A DNA stretch of 64,000 bases from NCBI RefSeq assembly GCF_027257195.1, contig NZ_JAPDFS010000001.1, forward strand, positions 84,012 to 148,011. Reading direction: 5' to 3'. A model generated the notes under the pieces. The model ran no database searches. It had not been told where the DNA came from and was given only the letters and a program-made list of their open reading frames with translations. This stretch comes from Halorubrum sp. F4 (GTDB taxonomy: Archaea; Halobacteriota; Halobacteria; Halobacteriales; Haloferacaceae). Below, one piece after another: positions 1-7,428 of this stretch. Numbering within the stretch: the stretch's first letter is position 1; every line of letters begins with the position of its first letter. The position numbers and the translations under genes were made by a program.

Positions 1-33
1 GTGTTCTTAGAGATCGAGTTCGCTACGCTGTAG
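1..33 (+). CDS. 3' end of an upstream gene (partial, uncertain)
   Basis: From base 1 one frame reads ten codons (VFLEIEFATL) and then a TAG stop at 31-33. A hairpin-forming sequence follows 10 bases later, as expected after a gene end. Ten residues are too few to identify a family, so this is only a plausible C-terminus cut by the window edge. Confidence 0.3.
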   Translation: MFLEIEFATL

Positions 34-43
34 AACCGAGCGA

Positions 44-73
44 CTGGGGCTTTGGCGGTGTTCGCCGCCCCAG
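44..73 (+). terminator. Possible hairpin terminator or 3' mRNA hairpin
   Basis: CTGGGGC at 44-50 pairs with GCCCCAG at 67-73. Inside it GGCG at 54-57 pairs with CGCC at 63-66, around a 5-base loop. This is an almost continuous 11-bp GC stem with one 3-base bulge. There is no clear T tract after it, so it may be an mRNA-stabilising or processing hairpin rather than a true archaeal terminator. Confidence 0.4.
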
Positions 74-154
74 CAACGATCTCGCATCGAGACGTCGGTT
101 CCCTCCCGATTCTCTACTCCCGATACTTTACTCACGATTCTCTGCTCACGACTC

Positions 155-586
155 TCAGACGTCGACGTTCGACACGGCGTCGCCGGAGCCGTCGACCGTG
201 ATCACCGTACAGTCGAGCTGGTCGCGGAGGTACGTGTCGATGTCGGGGTCCGAGAGGAGTTTCTGAACCATGCGTCGCCAGCGGCCCGCCTGCTTCGATC
301 CGATGACGACGACGTCGGCGTCCTCGGCGACGATCTCCTCGAGAATGGTCTCCTCGACGAGGAAGCCGCGTCGGACGACGTACCGGGCGCGGTCGACCCG
401 GCCGATCCGGCGCTCGACGGCGCGTTTGAGGTCGCTTCGCGAGACGCCGCCGCTGTTCTGATACAGGTCCACGTGGAGGACGGTGAGTTCGGCGTCGCGC
501 TCCTCGGCGACGCGCACGCCCTCCCGGAGCGTCGCCTCCGAGTGGGCCGTCGGCGGATACCGGACCGGTACCACGACCAGAGTCAT
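155..586 (-). CDS. UspA-family universal stress protein, single domain
   Basis: A 143-residue protein with one universal stress protein fold. It has an N-terminal beta strand (TLVVVPV), an amphipathic helix, a second strand ending in LHVD, and the late VVVIGS strand that precedes the nucleotide loop. The usual G-x2-G-x9-G-S/T ATP loop is not intact here: after VIGSKQAGRWRR comes a longer insert before CTVITVDG. ATP binding may therefore be weak or altered. It is cytosolic, with no signal peptide. It is divergent from the pilin gene across a 232-bp gap. A TATTTA sequence near 612 lies about 27 nt upstream of the ATG, suggesting a leaderless message. The physiological role is unknown, as for most haloarchaeal Usp paralogues. 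Confidence 0.85.
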   Translation of the reverse strand: MTLVVVPVRYPPTAHSEATLREGVRVAEERDAELTVLHVDLYQNSGGVSRSDLKRAVERRIGRVDRARYVVRRGFLVEETILEEIVAEDADVVVIGSKQAGRWRRMVQKLLSDPDIDTYLRDQLDCTVITVDGSGDAVSNVDV

Positions 587-723
587 GTCGCCACGAACGC
601 GTTCGTCACGTAAATACGCTGTCGATACTCGAGAGGGTCACAGCCACGCGAACGCCCGGATTCGTTTCAAATTCCGATAACGAGAGAGATGTCAATAAGT
701 ACTTGTACGTCCCGTCCGTGTCT

Positions 724-730
724 CATATAA
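724..730 (+). promoter_or_regulatory. TATA-like box for the pilin gene
   Basis: CATATAA lies in an otherwise GC-rich stretch and is the best TATA candidate upstream of the pilin. It would put transcription start near 752-757 and give a leader of about 65 nt before the ATG at 819. Confidence 0.35.
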
Positions 731-818
731 CCGACGACCGACGCGGAGAACGCGTCGCGTGTCCGTCCGACGGGCACGCGATCGATCGAACGCCGATCGG
801 TCGACGGCGGATCCAATC

Positions 819-1310
819 ATGTACGTACCCAATCCCTTCGACTCGGACGACCGCGCGGTGAGCCCCGTTATCGGAGTTATTCTAATGGTCGCAATCACGG
901 TCATCCTCGCGGCCGTGATCGGCACCTTCGTGCTCGGTCTCGGCGACTCGCTTGGAGACAATCAACCGACGACGCAGTTGGACGTGAGTATTGATGACGG
1001 AGCCAATGCAACCGTGAAGAACGTCACCATCGAACACGGTGGGGGCGATCCGATCCAGTCAGGGACACTCCGGATCATCGTCACCGACGAGAACGGAGAC
1101 GAGGCGTCCGCTACCGGGGAGTTCGATGAGCGGTTCAGTGTCGGAGAGATCGAATCAGGGATTTTTGAGGTAAATGATAACCCCGGAGCGAGCCAGGAAA
1201 TCCGGATCCGCATTATCCACCAGCCAAGCGAGTCGATCCTTGTTGACCGGACGATCGGAGTGGAGGGTATCGACGATATCACCGACGACCAGGACATCAC
1301 GTTCAACTAA
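819..1310 (+). CDS. Type IV pilin N-terminal domain protein (archaeal pilin)
   Basis: A 163-residue secreted pilin-like protein. The start is [10 protein letters not shown]; an upstream in-frame codon at 759 would add an Arg-rich segment unlike this family. Residues 9-45 hold the haloarchaeal pilin signature [20 protein letters not shown]. This is a short charged leader followed at once by one long hydrophobic helix, the form cut by prepilin peptidase (PibD). The rest is a hydrophilic beta-rich head containing Asn-X-Ser/Thr sites. Family members act in adhesion pili or other surface structures. No pilus ATPase or membrane platform gene lies nearby, so the protein must use machinery encoded elsewhere. 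Codon use in the head (several AT-ending codons) is less GC-biased than in neighbouring genes, as is common in variable surface proteins. Confidence 0.85.
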   Translation: MYVPNPFDSDDRAVSPVIGVILMVAITVILAAVIGTFVLGLGDSLGDNQPTTQLDVSIDDGANATVKNVTIEHGGGDPIQSGTLRIIVTDENGDEASATGEFDERFSVGEIESGIFEVNDNPGASQEIRIRIIHQPSESILVDRTIGVEGIDDITDDQDITFN

Positions 1311-1762
1311 CTACCCTCTCTTTCGGTAGCAGATTCGACTTTTACCGGCTACAAGCGATCGCATTCGGAGACATCACTGGAGAACATCTCCAAAGCCTCA
1401 GTTTCGAGGACTCGTGCGGCTCGCTGTGCTCCTCACTCGGTCGCTAGCGCTCCCTCGTTGCGGTGCTTACGTCGCCGGGCTTCGTCCTCGAAACTGCCCC
1501 TTTGAATCCCACCCGACCGCAACCGCCCGCACGGCCCCGCACAGCCCCGCACCTCACGCCTCCCCAGCCTCGTCGCTCGTTTCACTCGCGACTCCCTCGC
1601 GCGGGCCGGTTCGCGCCCTGGCGGGCGCTCACGGGCACGCGCCGACTGCAGTCGACGTTCGTCCAGCGGATCGTCTCTCGTCGTCGGGTCCGTTCGGATC
1701 GGAACCTCGACCGTCCAATGGCCGTTCTTCGATCCCGCTCGATCTCGCTGCCCCGGCTCAGT
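1311..1762. other. Gene-free interval with a structured element
   Basis: A 452-bp stretch between the pilin and the DJ-1-like gene. The open frames across it are Arg/Pro/Ser-rich and look like by-products of composition, not genes. The left half holds the inverted-repeat element described at 1379-1504. The right half (about 1540-1640) contains motifs such as CGTCGCTCGTTTCACTCGCG and further GC-rich partial repeats. This is typical of intergenic repeat DNA in halophilic archaea. Confidence 0.6.
1379..1504. repeat. Long inverted-repeat element, candidate dispersed repeat or structured RNA
   Basis: CAGTTTCGAGGAC at 1399-1411 is an exact inverted copy of GTCCTCGAAACTG at 1484-1496, with a 72-bp core. 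The stem continues outward as CAAAG at 1391-1395 with CTTTG at 1500-1504, across a 3-base internal mismatch. A second hairpin, GGAGA-ACA-TCTCC at 1379-1391, abuts it. The core is itself rich in partial repeats (GCTCGCTGTGCTC, CACTCGGTCGCTAGCG). No open frame fits. It could be a non-autonomous mobile repeat, a transcribed structured RNA, or a bidirectional terminator. The pairing is seen directly; the function is not known. Confidence 0.55.
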
Positions 1763-2398
1763 TCACTCTCGCCCGGCGACCTCGTAGCGTCGCTCGTACT
1801 CGATCACGGTCGCGACGCGGTCGGCGATCTCCTCGCCGAACTCCAGTTCCACGACGTACAGCGCCAGGTCGAGCCCCGAGGTGACACCGCCCGCGGTCAG
1901 GAGGTCGCCGTCGTCGACGACGCGGGCGTCGACCACGTCCGCGCCCGATTCACGGAGCTCGTCGACCGCGCCCGCGTGGGTGACCGCGCGGCGGCCGTCC
2001 GTGACCCCCGACTCGGCGAGCAGCATCGACCCGGTACAGACGCTCGCGATCCGCGTCCCCGCCTCGTGGTGGTCGGCGAGCGCGGTCGGGATCGCCCCGC
2101 GGTTCGCCTCCGCCCACGCGCTCGCGGTCTCGTCGCGCGCGTTCCACCCGCCGCCCGGGACGACGAGGAGGTCGGGAACGTCGTCGTCGCCCGGTTCGGG
2201 GAGCACGCCGTCGATCCCGACGCGGGTTCTGTGGCTCGCGGTCACCGTCTCGCGCTCCTCGAGGGTGACGTAGCGGACGCGCCCGGATCGGCCGTCATCC
2301 CCCTCCGCGGCGTAGTCGATCGCGTAGTCGAACACCTCGTACGGGCCGATCCCGTCGAGCTCGTCGAAGCCGTCGTACAGCAGAACGTCGACGTTCAT
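1763..2398 (-). CDS. DJ-1/PfpI family protein
   Basis: A 211-residue class I glutamine amidotransferase-like protein of the DJ-1/PfpI superfamily. It starts MNVDVLLYDGFDELDGIGPYEVF, the typical first strand and helix. It has LLVVPGGG near residue 80 and the nucleophile elbow IASVCTGSMLLA near residue 120, where the Cys would be catalytic. A conserved-type VTHAG follows, then LTAGGVTSGLDLALYVVE, the usual C-terminal helix region. Members include glyoxalases, chaperones, proteases and DNA-binding activators. There is no AraC-type DNA-binding domain here, so it is a stand-alone enzyme of unknown substrate. It stands alone, with 102 bp to the next gene upstream on the same strand. Confidence 0.88.
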   Translation of the reverse strand: MNVDVLLYDGFDELDGIGPYEVFDYAIDYAAEGDDGRSGRVRYVTLEERETVTASHRTRVGIDGVLPEPGDDDVPDLLVVPGGGWNARDETASAWAEANRGAIPTALADHHEAGTRIASVCTGSMLLAESGVTDGRRAVTHAGAVDELRESGADVVDARVVDDGDLLTAGGVTSGLDLALYVVELEFGEEIADRVATVIEYERRYEVAGRE

Positions 2399-2500
2399 AC
2401 GCGGAGGAGAACCTCAGCGAGTATGGGCGTTCCCCCTCCGGCAGGCCGTCCCCCGTCGCGCGGGTGGAAGCGACGGGGCGTCGGACTCCTCCGGGAGGGG

Positions 2501-2959
2501 TCACTCCACGGGCCCACCCTGCCGGATCCCCGTCCACTCGTCGATCCGGAACCGATAGCCTCGGACGCCCCGCGTCGGCTCGGCGGAGCTGAACAGGTCC
2601 GGATGCCAGGCGTTGGCCATCGCCTCCCGGAGGTCGGCCCAGTCGTCCTCCTCGATCGCCTCGATCCGTCCCCGGAGGTTCACGCTGCGCCACTCGTGCG
2701 GCGATCGGGCCTCGTACACGAGGAACCGTGCTCCGGAGGCACGCTCGCTCAGCATCTCCTTCCGACTCTCGGGGCCGAACAGCAGGAACGTGAAGTAGAG
2801 CGCCGACGCCCCGTCGTACCCGAACGACATCGGCACGAGGTAAGGGGAGTCGTCGTCGGGGAGTGCGAGCGTCCCGACGCCCTGCTCGGTCAGGAACTCC
2901 CGGATCCGGTCGTCGGTCATCGCCGCCGCGCTCGATTCTAGTAACTCATCTGTTGACAT
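2501..2959 (-). CDS. Pyridoxamine 5'-phosphate oxidase-like FMN-binding protein
   Basis: A 152-residue split-barrel flavoprotein. The ATG at 2959 (MSTDELLESS) is preferred over an in-frame TTG three codons upstream. MTDDRIREFLTEQGVGTLAL followed by PYLVPMSFGYDG is the typical opening of this family: a helix, then the first barrel strands. LYFTFL, RFLVYEA and the Trp/Arg-rich SVNLRGRIEAIE complete the barrel. Such proteins bind FMN or F420 and reduce or sequester small molecules; the substrate cannot be read from sequence. The gene is monocistronic, with about 85 bp of AT-richer DNA upstream that contains ATATTAAAT-type promoter sequence. Confidence 0.85.
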   Translation of the reverse strand: MSTDELLESSAAAMTDDRIREFLTEQGVGTLALPDDDSPYLVPMSFGYDGASALYFTFLLFGPESRKEMLSERASGARFLVYEARSPHEWRSVNLRGRIEAIEEDDWADLREAMANAWHPDLFSSAEPTRGVRGYRFRIDEWTGIRQGGPVE

Positions 2960-3044
2960 ATCGCACAATTACCTCTCAACGATATTAAATCACGAGACGA
3001 GTCCGGGGGCGTGCTCACCGCCCGAAACGGAGAGTCTCAGTCGA

Positions 3045-3734
3045 TCACTCGGCCGAGAACGACTCGACGACCGCAGAGATGTCGTCGGCCACCCGCTCCC
3101 GATCGACGCGCTCGCCGCGGTAGGCTCGCTCGACGATCCCGTCCGGGTTGGCGAGCAACGTCACCACGGCGTGATTGAAGTCGTATCCCTCGAGACGATC
3201 GCTCTCCGTTGTCCGCTCGAAGCCGATTCCGAGGCGGTCCTCGACCACCCTCTCCGCGTCCGCAGGTGACGAGGGGCGCAGGTAGTGCCAGTTCCCCGCC
3301 TCAAGATCCACGCCGAGCGACTCGGCGTTCTCGCGGAGCGCCCGCTCGTCGTCGCGCTCGGGATCGAACGTGATCGGCAGGAAGGCGACCGAGTCGGTCA
3401 GCCTCGCCTCGGCGACGCGTCGTTGAACTCCGACGAGACGGCGAAGCAGTATCCCGCACTCCGCGGGACACGACGTGAACACCGCTGTGACGACTGCGGT
3501 CCGATCGAGCGACGCGCCGTCGATCGTCTCCCCGGAGAGCGGCGCTCTGAGTTCGAACTCGGGAAGCGGCTGGCCGTAGGCGGGATACGCGAGGTCGTCG
3601 GAGTCGGCGAGTTGGTCCTCCTGAGGATCGAGGACGACTCTCTCGGGTTCGTCGTTCGACAGCGCCGCCGTACAGCCGGCGACGCCTCCGGTCGCGACCG
3701 TTCCGATCCCTCCGAGCAGCGCTCGGCGTTTCAT
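3045..3734 (-). CDS. SCO1/SenC-family copper chaperone lipoprotein
   Basis: A 229-residue exported protein. The start at 3734 gives MKRRALLGGIGTVATGGVAGC, a twin-arginine-like signal ending in a lipobox, with Cys21 as the lipid-anchored residue. The rest is a thioredoxin-like SCO domain. The copper ligands are visible: Cys89 and Cys93 in TSCPAEC, and His188 in DFNHAVV, at the usual distance. SCO proteins deliver copper to the CuA site of cytochrome c oxidase on the outer face of the membrane. The next gene downstream on the same strand belongs elsewhere. Just upstream, on the same strand, lies the SafE-like membrane gene ending at 3877, which supports a shared role in oxidase or copper assembly. 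The gap between the two is 142 bp. Confidence 0.88.
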   Translation of the reverse strand: MKRRALLGGIGTVATGGVAGCTAALSNDEPERVVLDPQEDQLADSDDLAYPAYGQPLPEFELRAPLSGETIDGASLDRTAVVTAVFTSCPAECGILLRRLVGVQRRVAEARLTDSVAFLPITFDPERDDERALRENAESLGVDLEAGNWHYLRPSSPADAERVVEDRLGIGFERTTESDRLEGYDFNHAVVTLLANPDGIVERAYRGERVDRERVADDISAVVESFSAE

Positions 3735-3876
3735 GTCGGATCGACGGACGGCCGGGGCATAACCGGTATGGTGCGACGTTCGAACGAACCGCGATCGAAG
3801 GGATCGGAGCCGAACGAGCCGCAGTCGAACCACTCCGACGCGAACGCACGGACGGTCGCCGCCGCCGGCCGTCGGG

Positions 3877-4740
3877 TCAAAACGGCGTGTAGTACGGGAT
3901 CGGCGGGTGCGGAAGCGGCACGCCGAGAGTCACCAGTCCATGCTGGAGCGGCACGTAGCCGAGAACGACGAACGCCACGCCGAGGACCCGGTGGAGTCGG
4001 GTCCGAGTCTCGACGCTCACCGACTGAAACACCGTTCCGAAGAGGAACATCGCCGGGATCGTTCCGATCCCGAGGGTACCGAGCGCGACGACCCCGCCGG
4101 CCGCACTTCCCTGAACGAAGGCGTAGAGGAACGCCGGGTACAAAAGCGGGCACGGGAGCAATCCGTGAGCGGCGCCGAGTCCGAGTATTCGCCAGTCGCC
4201 GACCCACGTGTCAACGCGTGGGACGATCCGTCCGGCGACGATCCCGGAGAGGTGATCGACGCCGGGCACGGGAAACGAGTGGAGTTCCAACCGGAGCGCG
4301 TACCGGACGCCGAGCGCGATGATGACCCCGCCGACGAGGATCCCCGTGAGTGCGTGGACGTCATCTGCGAGCGTCGTGACGGTTCGACCGGTGACGAACG
4401 CGAGGCCACCGGCGCGTCCGAACAGGCCCCCGAGCACGGCGTAGATCGCCGTTCGACCCACGTTGAACAGCGCGTGTTGACGGACCTGTCGAACCGTGAG
4501 GTCGTCGTCGCGGCGTCCACCCTCCCGCATTCGATCGGCGTACGTCGTGACGAGCGGCCCGCACATGCCGAGGCAGTGTGCCCCGCCGAGTAACCCGATG
4601 AGAAGGAACACGGCGAGGCTCAACGGTTCGGCCGAGTGGAGGGACCCGGCCGGTTCACACGTCGCCGTGGCGGTCGTCGGAACGGTACCGAGCCAGGTTC
4701 GGTTCGGCACGGAACCGAACGCGACCGGGAGCGCGCGCAT
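3877..4740 (-). CDS. SafE/UreH-type (DsbD-like) membrane protein, probable copper or cytochrome assembly
   Basis: A 287-residue polytopic membrane protein of the sulfite exporter TauE/SafE (UreH/DsbD_2) group. HCLGMCGP at residues 55-62 is the group's signature, with two Cys at positions like those of DsbD. GLLPCPLLYPAFLYA in the second half is its internal counterpart. About six membrane helices are visible. Relatives near cytochrome oxidase genes are linked to copper loading of oxidases. The neighbouring SCO1-like gene makes that the best reading, although thiol transport or metal export cannot be excluded. The N-terminal 35 residues are less conserved and contain one further Cys. Confidence 0.82.
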   Translation of the reverse strand: MRALPVAFGSVPNRTWLGTVPTTATATCEPAGSLHSAEPLSLAVFLLIGLLGGAHCLGMCGPLVTTYADRMREGGRRDDDLTVRQVRQHALFNVGRTAIYAVLGGLFGRAGGLAFVTGRTVTTLADDVHALTGILVGGVIIALGVRYALRLELHSFPVPGVDHLSGIVAGRIVPRVDTWVGDWRILGLGAAHGLLPCPLLYPAFLYAFVQGSAAGGVVALGTLGIGTIPAMFLFGTVFQSVSVETRTRLHRVLGVAFVVLGYVPLQHGLVTLGVPLPHPPIPYYTPF

Positions 4741-4829
4741 GCCTGACGGTCGGGACGGCCGTCCCTAACCGATCTGGTGTGATCGACGAACGGGCGGGCC
4801 ACCCGGGAGAAACTCGGGTGTCCGATGGC

Positions 4830-5333
4830 TCACTCGAAGAGGCTGTCGACGGTCCGGACGAAGCGGTCGACGATCCGATCCGGCAGCGACGGCGAGACCA
4901 CGTCCAGCAGCTCGGCGGTCCGCTCGGGACGCGCCAACGCGACCGTCATCGGTCGGTCCGAGGACTTCTCGACGATCCCCGCGTCGACGAGGTTCGAGAC
5001 GTGCCAGGCGATCGTGCTCCGGGCGAGATCCAGGTCGTCCGCGAGCGCCGCCGGTCGTGTCGGCCCCTCGGCGTGGAGCCGGAGGAGGATCCCCCTGGCG
5101 GTCTCCCGGCGGAGGAACGCGATCGCCCGGCGCTCCCAGGGATCGAACGCCGGGTCGAAGTAGTGAGCACGGCCGGCGACGCGCTCGACGGTGATCTCGT
5201 CGTCGCGAACGAGCCGCCGGAGATGGTACTGCGCCTGTCCCGTGGCGATGTCGAGCTCCCGGCCGACCCGGTTGAAGTGGACGCCCGGGATCTCCCGAAC
5301 GTGGCTCCGTACCCGGGTTCTGGTGTCCGGCAT
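4830..5333 (-). CDS. Winged-helix transcriptional regulator with two HTH modules
   Basis: A 167-residue DNA-binding protein. The start MPDTRTRVRSHVREIPGVHFNRV is chosen over an upstream in-frame codon at 5471 because the extra 46 residues are Arg/Pro-rich and unlike the family. Residues 5-60 form a first winged helix (IPGVHFNRVGRELDIATGQAQYHLRRLVRDDEI). Residues 70-125 form a second (ARGILLRLHAEGPTRPAALADDLDLARSTIAWHVSNLVDAGIV). Tandem modules of this kind are common in haloarchaea. The gene is transcribed towards the SafE/SCO1 genes, so it may control them; that is only positional. No ligand-binding domain is seen. Confidence 0.82.
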   Translation of the reverse strand: MPDTRTRVRSHVREIPGVHFNRVGRELDIATGQAQYHLRRLVRDDEITVERVAGRAHYFDPAFDPWERRAIAFLRRETARGILLRLHAEGPTRPAALADDLDLARSTIAWHVSNLVDAGIVEKSSDRPMTVALARPERTAELLDVVSPSLPDRIVDRFVRTVDSLFE

Positions 5334-5594
5334 GGTCGTCACCGACGCTACCGGACCTCCGCGTAAAAACCGCTCGCGTGTTCCCTCCCGTCGGGAGCGG
5401 ACGGGGACGCGAGCCGGAGGAGCGTCGTTCCGGGGCGTCGCTCCCGCTCGCTTCGATGACGGCGAGTCCATTTGATCGGAAGACGAACTCCCACGAGAGA
5501 CACGCGAGCGGACACTACCGAGGAGGCGGAGCGGGAGAACCGCGAGACGGCAGGTACTGCAACGATCCTCCTCGTTGGAGACGTCGAACCGCGC

Positions 5595-6629
5595 TCACAG
5601 CTCCAGTCCGCGGATCGAAACCGATCCGTCCGCTCCTCCGGCTTCCGCGACCCGTCCGATCACGCGTCCGCCGGTCGCCGCCGCCAGCGACTCGGCGGTC
5701 TCGGGATCGAGCGCGGCGACGAACCCGGTCCCCATGTTGAAGGTGCGATGCATCTCCTCGTCGGAGACGCCGCCCGCCGACTGGACGAACTCGAAGACGG
5801 GCTGGGCGTCGAAGGGGTCCTCGATCACGTATCGGTGCGCGCCGAGCCGCGTCAGATTCGTCCAGCCGCCGCCGGTGACGTGAGCCGCGGCACGAACGCC
5901 GTGATCGCGCATCGGATCGAGGAGGTCGGTGTAGATCCGGGTGGGCTCCAAGAGCGCCTCGCCGAGCACCTCGTATCCCTCGAACGGACAGGGGTCGTCG
6001 TACGCGTGCTCGCGGGTGACCGCCTCGCGCGCGAGCGTCAGTCCGTTCGAGTGGATCCCCGAGGACGCCCAGCCGACGAGCGCGTCGCCGGGCTCCGCCT
6101 CCCCGTCGAACACGCCGTCCTTCGCGGCGAGTCCGGCACAGGTCCCCGCGAGGTCGAGCCCGCGAACGACCTCGGGCATCACCGCCGTCTCGCCGCCGAC
6201 GAGCTCGATGTCGGCGCGCTCCGCGCCCGCGGCGAGCCCCTCGCCGACCTGTTCCGCGAACGTCTCGTCCGGCTCGTCGACCGCGAGGTAGTCGACGAAC
6301 GCCACCGGGCGGACCCCGGCGGCGACGAGGTCGTTCACGTTCATCGCGATACAGTCGATCCCGACCGTCGAGTAGTCGGAGAGCGCCTCCGCGACGAGCA
6401 GCTTCGTCCCGACGCCGTCGGTCGCCAACGCGAGGTAGCGGTCGCCGATGTCGAGCAGGCCGGCGTAGTCGCCCTCGCCCTCGCCGACCATGCCGATCAG
6501 CGCGGCGGTCGCCGCCTCGCTCTCCTCGATGTCGACGCCCGCGTCGGCGTACGTGAGTTCGTCGCCGTCGGCGTCGCCGCCGCGGGTACCGTCGCCGCCG
6601 TCGACGCCGTCGCCGTCGTCATCGTCCAT
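5595..6629 (-). CDS. purM: Phosphoribosylformylglycinamidine cyclo-ligase (AIR synthetase)
   Basis: A 344-residue enzyme that closes the imidazole ring in purine synthesis: FGAM + ATP gives AIR + ADP + phosphate. Diagnostic segments are LTYADAGVDIEESEAATAAL near the start, LATDGVGTKLLVAEAL, STVGIDCIAMNVNDL, and ELVGGETAVMPEVV. The ASSGIHSNGLTLAREAV motif and the late TGGGWTNLTRL / FNMGTGFVA pair are also present. The first about 25 residues are an Asp/Gly-rich acidic tail typical of halophiles. Length matches the family. No other purine genes are adjacent. It is cytosolic. Confidence 0.96.
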   Translation of the reverse strand: MDDDDGDGVDGGDGTRGGDADGDELTYADAGVDIEESEAATAALIGMVGEGEGDYAGLLDIGDRYLALATDGVGTKLLVAEALSDYSTVGIDCIAMNVNDLVAAGVRPVAFVDYLAVDEPDETFAEQVGEGLAAGAERADIELVGGETAVMPEVVRGLDLAGTCAGLAAKDGVFDGEAEPGDALVGWASSGIHSNGLTLAREAVTREHAYDDPCPFEGYEVLGEALLEPTRIYTDLLDPMRDHGVRAAAHVTGGGWTNLTRLGAHRYVIEDPFDAQPVFEFVQSAGGVSDEEMHRTFNMGTGFVAALDPETAESLAAATGGRVIGRVAEAGGADGSVSIRGLEL

Positions 6630-6741
6630 ACGCGTGACGTGGCGCGCCGGAGCAAAAGAACACCGCTTGTCTCCGCGAAGCGAGGGCGCTCCGCGAAGCG
6701 AAGACGTCCCGCGGAGCGGAGACGCCCCCTCCCCTCGCTCC

Positions 6742-7410
6742 TCAGAACGGCCCGCCGAATCCGAGGCCGAGCACGAACACGAGGAGCACCGTGAGCAGGA
6801 CCGAGGGGACGAACGCGACCACCCACACGACGCGGCTCCAGTTCATCACCGTCTTTCCGTCGAGGGGACCGTACGGGACCAGGTTGAACGCCGCAAGGAA
6901 GACGTTGATCGCGATCCCTCGCTCGCCGACGAGCGTCAGGACGTCGCCCCCGAGGAGGATCCCGGCGTACCACACCGGAACGAAGACGACCATGAGGAGC
7001 AGGTTGACGACGGGGCCTGCGAGCGCGATCCGTCCGTGTTCGCCCGGAGTCAGCCGCCCGCGGTGGTGGACCGCGCCCGGCGCGGCGAAGATGAACCCGA
7101 GGAGGGCGCTCGCCACCGCGAGGAACAACATCCCGTTGTCCGCGCGGAACTCCGCCACCTGGTCGTAGCGCACGGCGACGACCTTGTGAGCGATCTCGTG
7201 GAGCAGGAATCCCACGCCCGCGGTCAGAAGGCCGACGAGGAGCGGGAGCACCACGCCGGCGTCCACGATCCGATCGATACCCGCCGTCCCGCCGACGAAG
7301 AAGAGCGTGAACGCCACCCCGAGCGCGAGCCACGCGACGAGGAGGTCTCTGAGTTCGGTACCGCTGAAGTAGAGGCCGCCGATCCGGCGACCGGTGAGGT
7401 TCGTTGACAT
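6742..7410 (-). CDS. Site-2 protease-like M50 membrane metallopeptidase
   Basis: A 222-residue integral membrane protease of the M50 family. HEIAH near residue 71 supplies two zinc ligands and the catalytic Glu. NLVPYGPLDGKTVMNW near residue 178 supplies the Asp ligand in the NxxPxxxLDG-type motif. About six hydrophobic helices surround these sites. There is no PDZ or CBS domain, so this is a minimal archaeal form. Such enzymes cut transmembrane helices to release anchored regulators or clear signal peptides. It begins 18 bp after the TraB gene ends on the same strand, so the two are almost certainly co-transcribed. A membrane-anchored HTH protein is encoded divergently at 9370-10122 and is a conceivable substrate; this is conjecture. 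Confidence 0.88.
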   Translation of the reverse strand: MSTNLTGRRIGGLYFSGTELRDLLVAWLALGVAFTLFFVGGTAGIDRIVDAGVVLPLLVGLLTAGVGFLLHEIAHKVVAVRYDQVAEFRADNGMLFLAVASALLGFIFAAPGAVHHRGRLTPGEHGRIALAGPVVNLLLMVVFVPVWYAGILLGGDVLTLVGERGIAINVFLAAFNLVPYGPLDGKTVMNWSRVVWVVAFVPSVLLTVLLVFVLGLGFGGPF

Positions 7411-7428
7411 GACGTGTGCGTGCGTGTA

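Noticed and set aside
1414..2941. Plus-strand frames of 156 and 492 codons over the structured element and the DJ-1 gene
   Set aside because: Pro/Arg/Ala-rich, antisense to two clear genes; driven by base composition.
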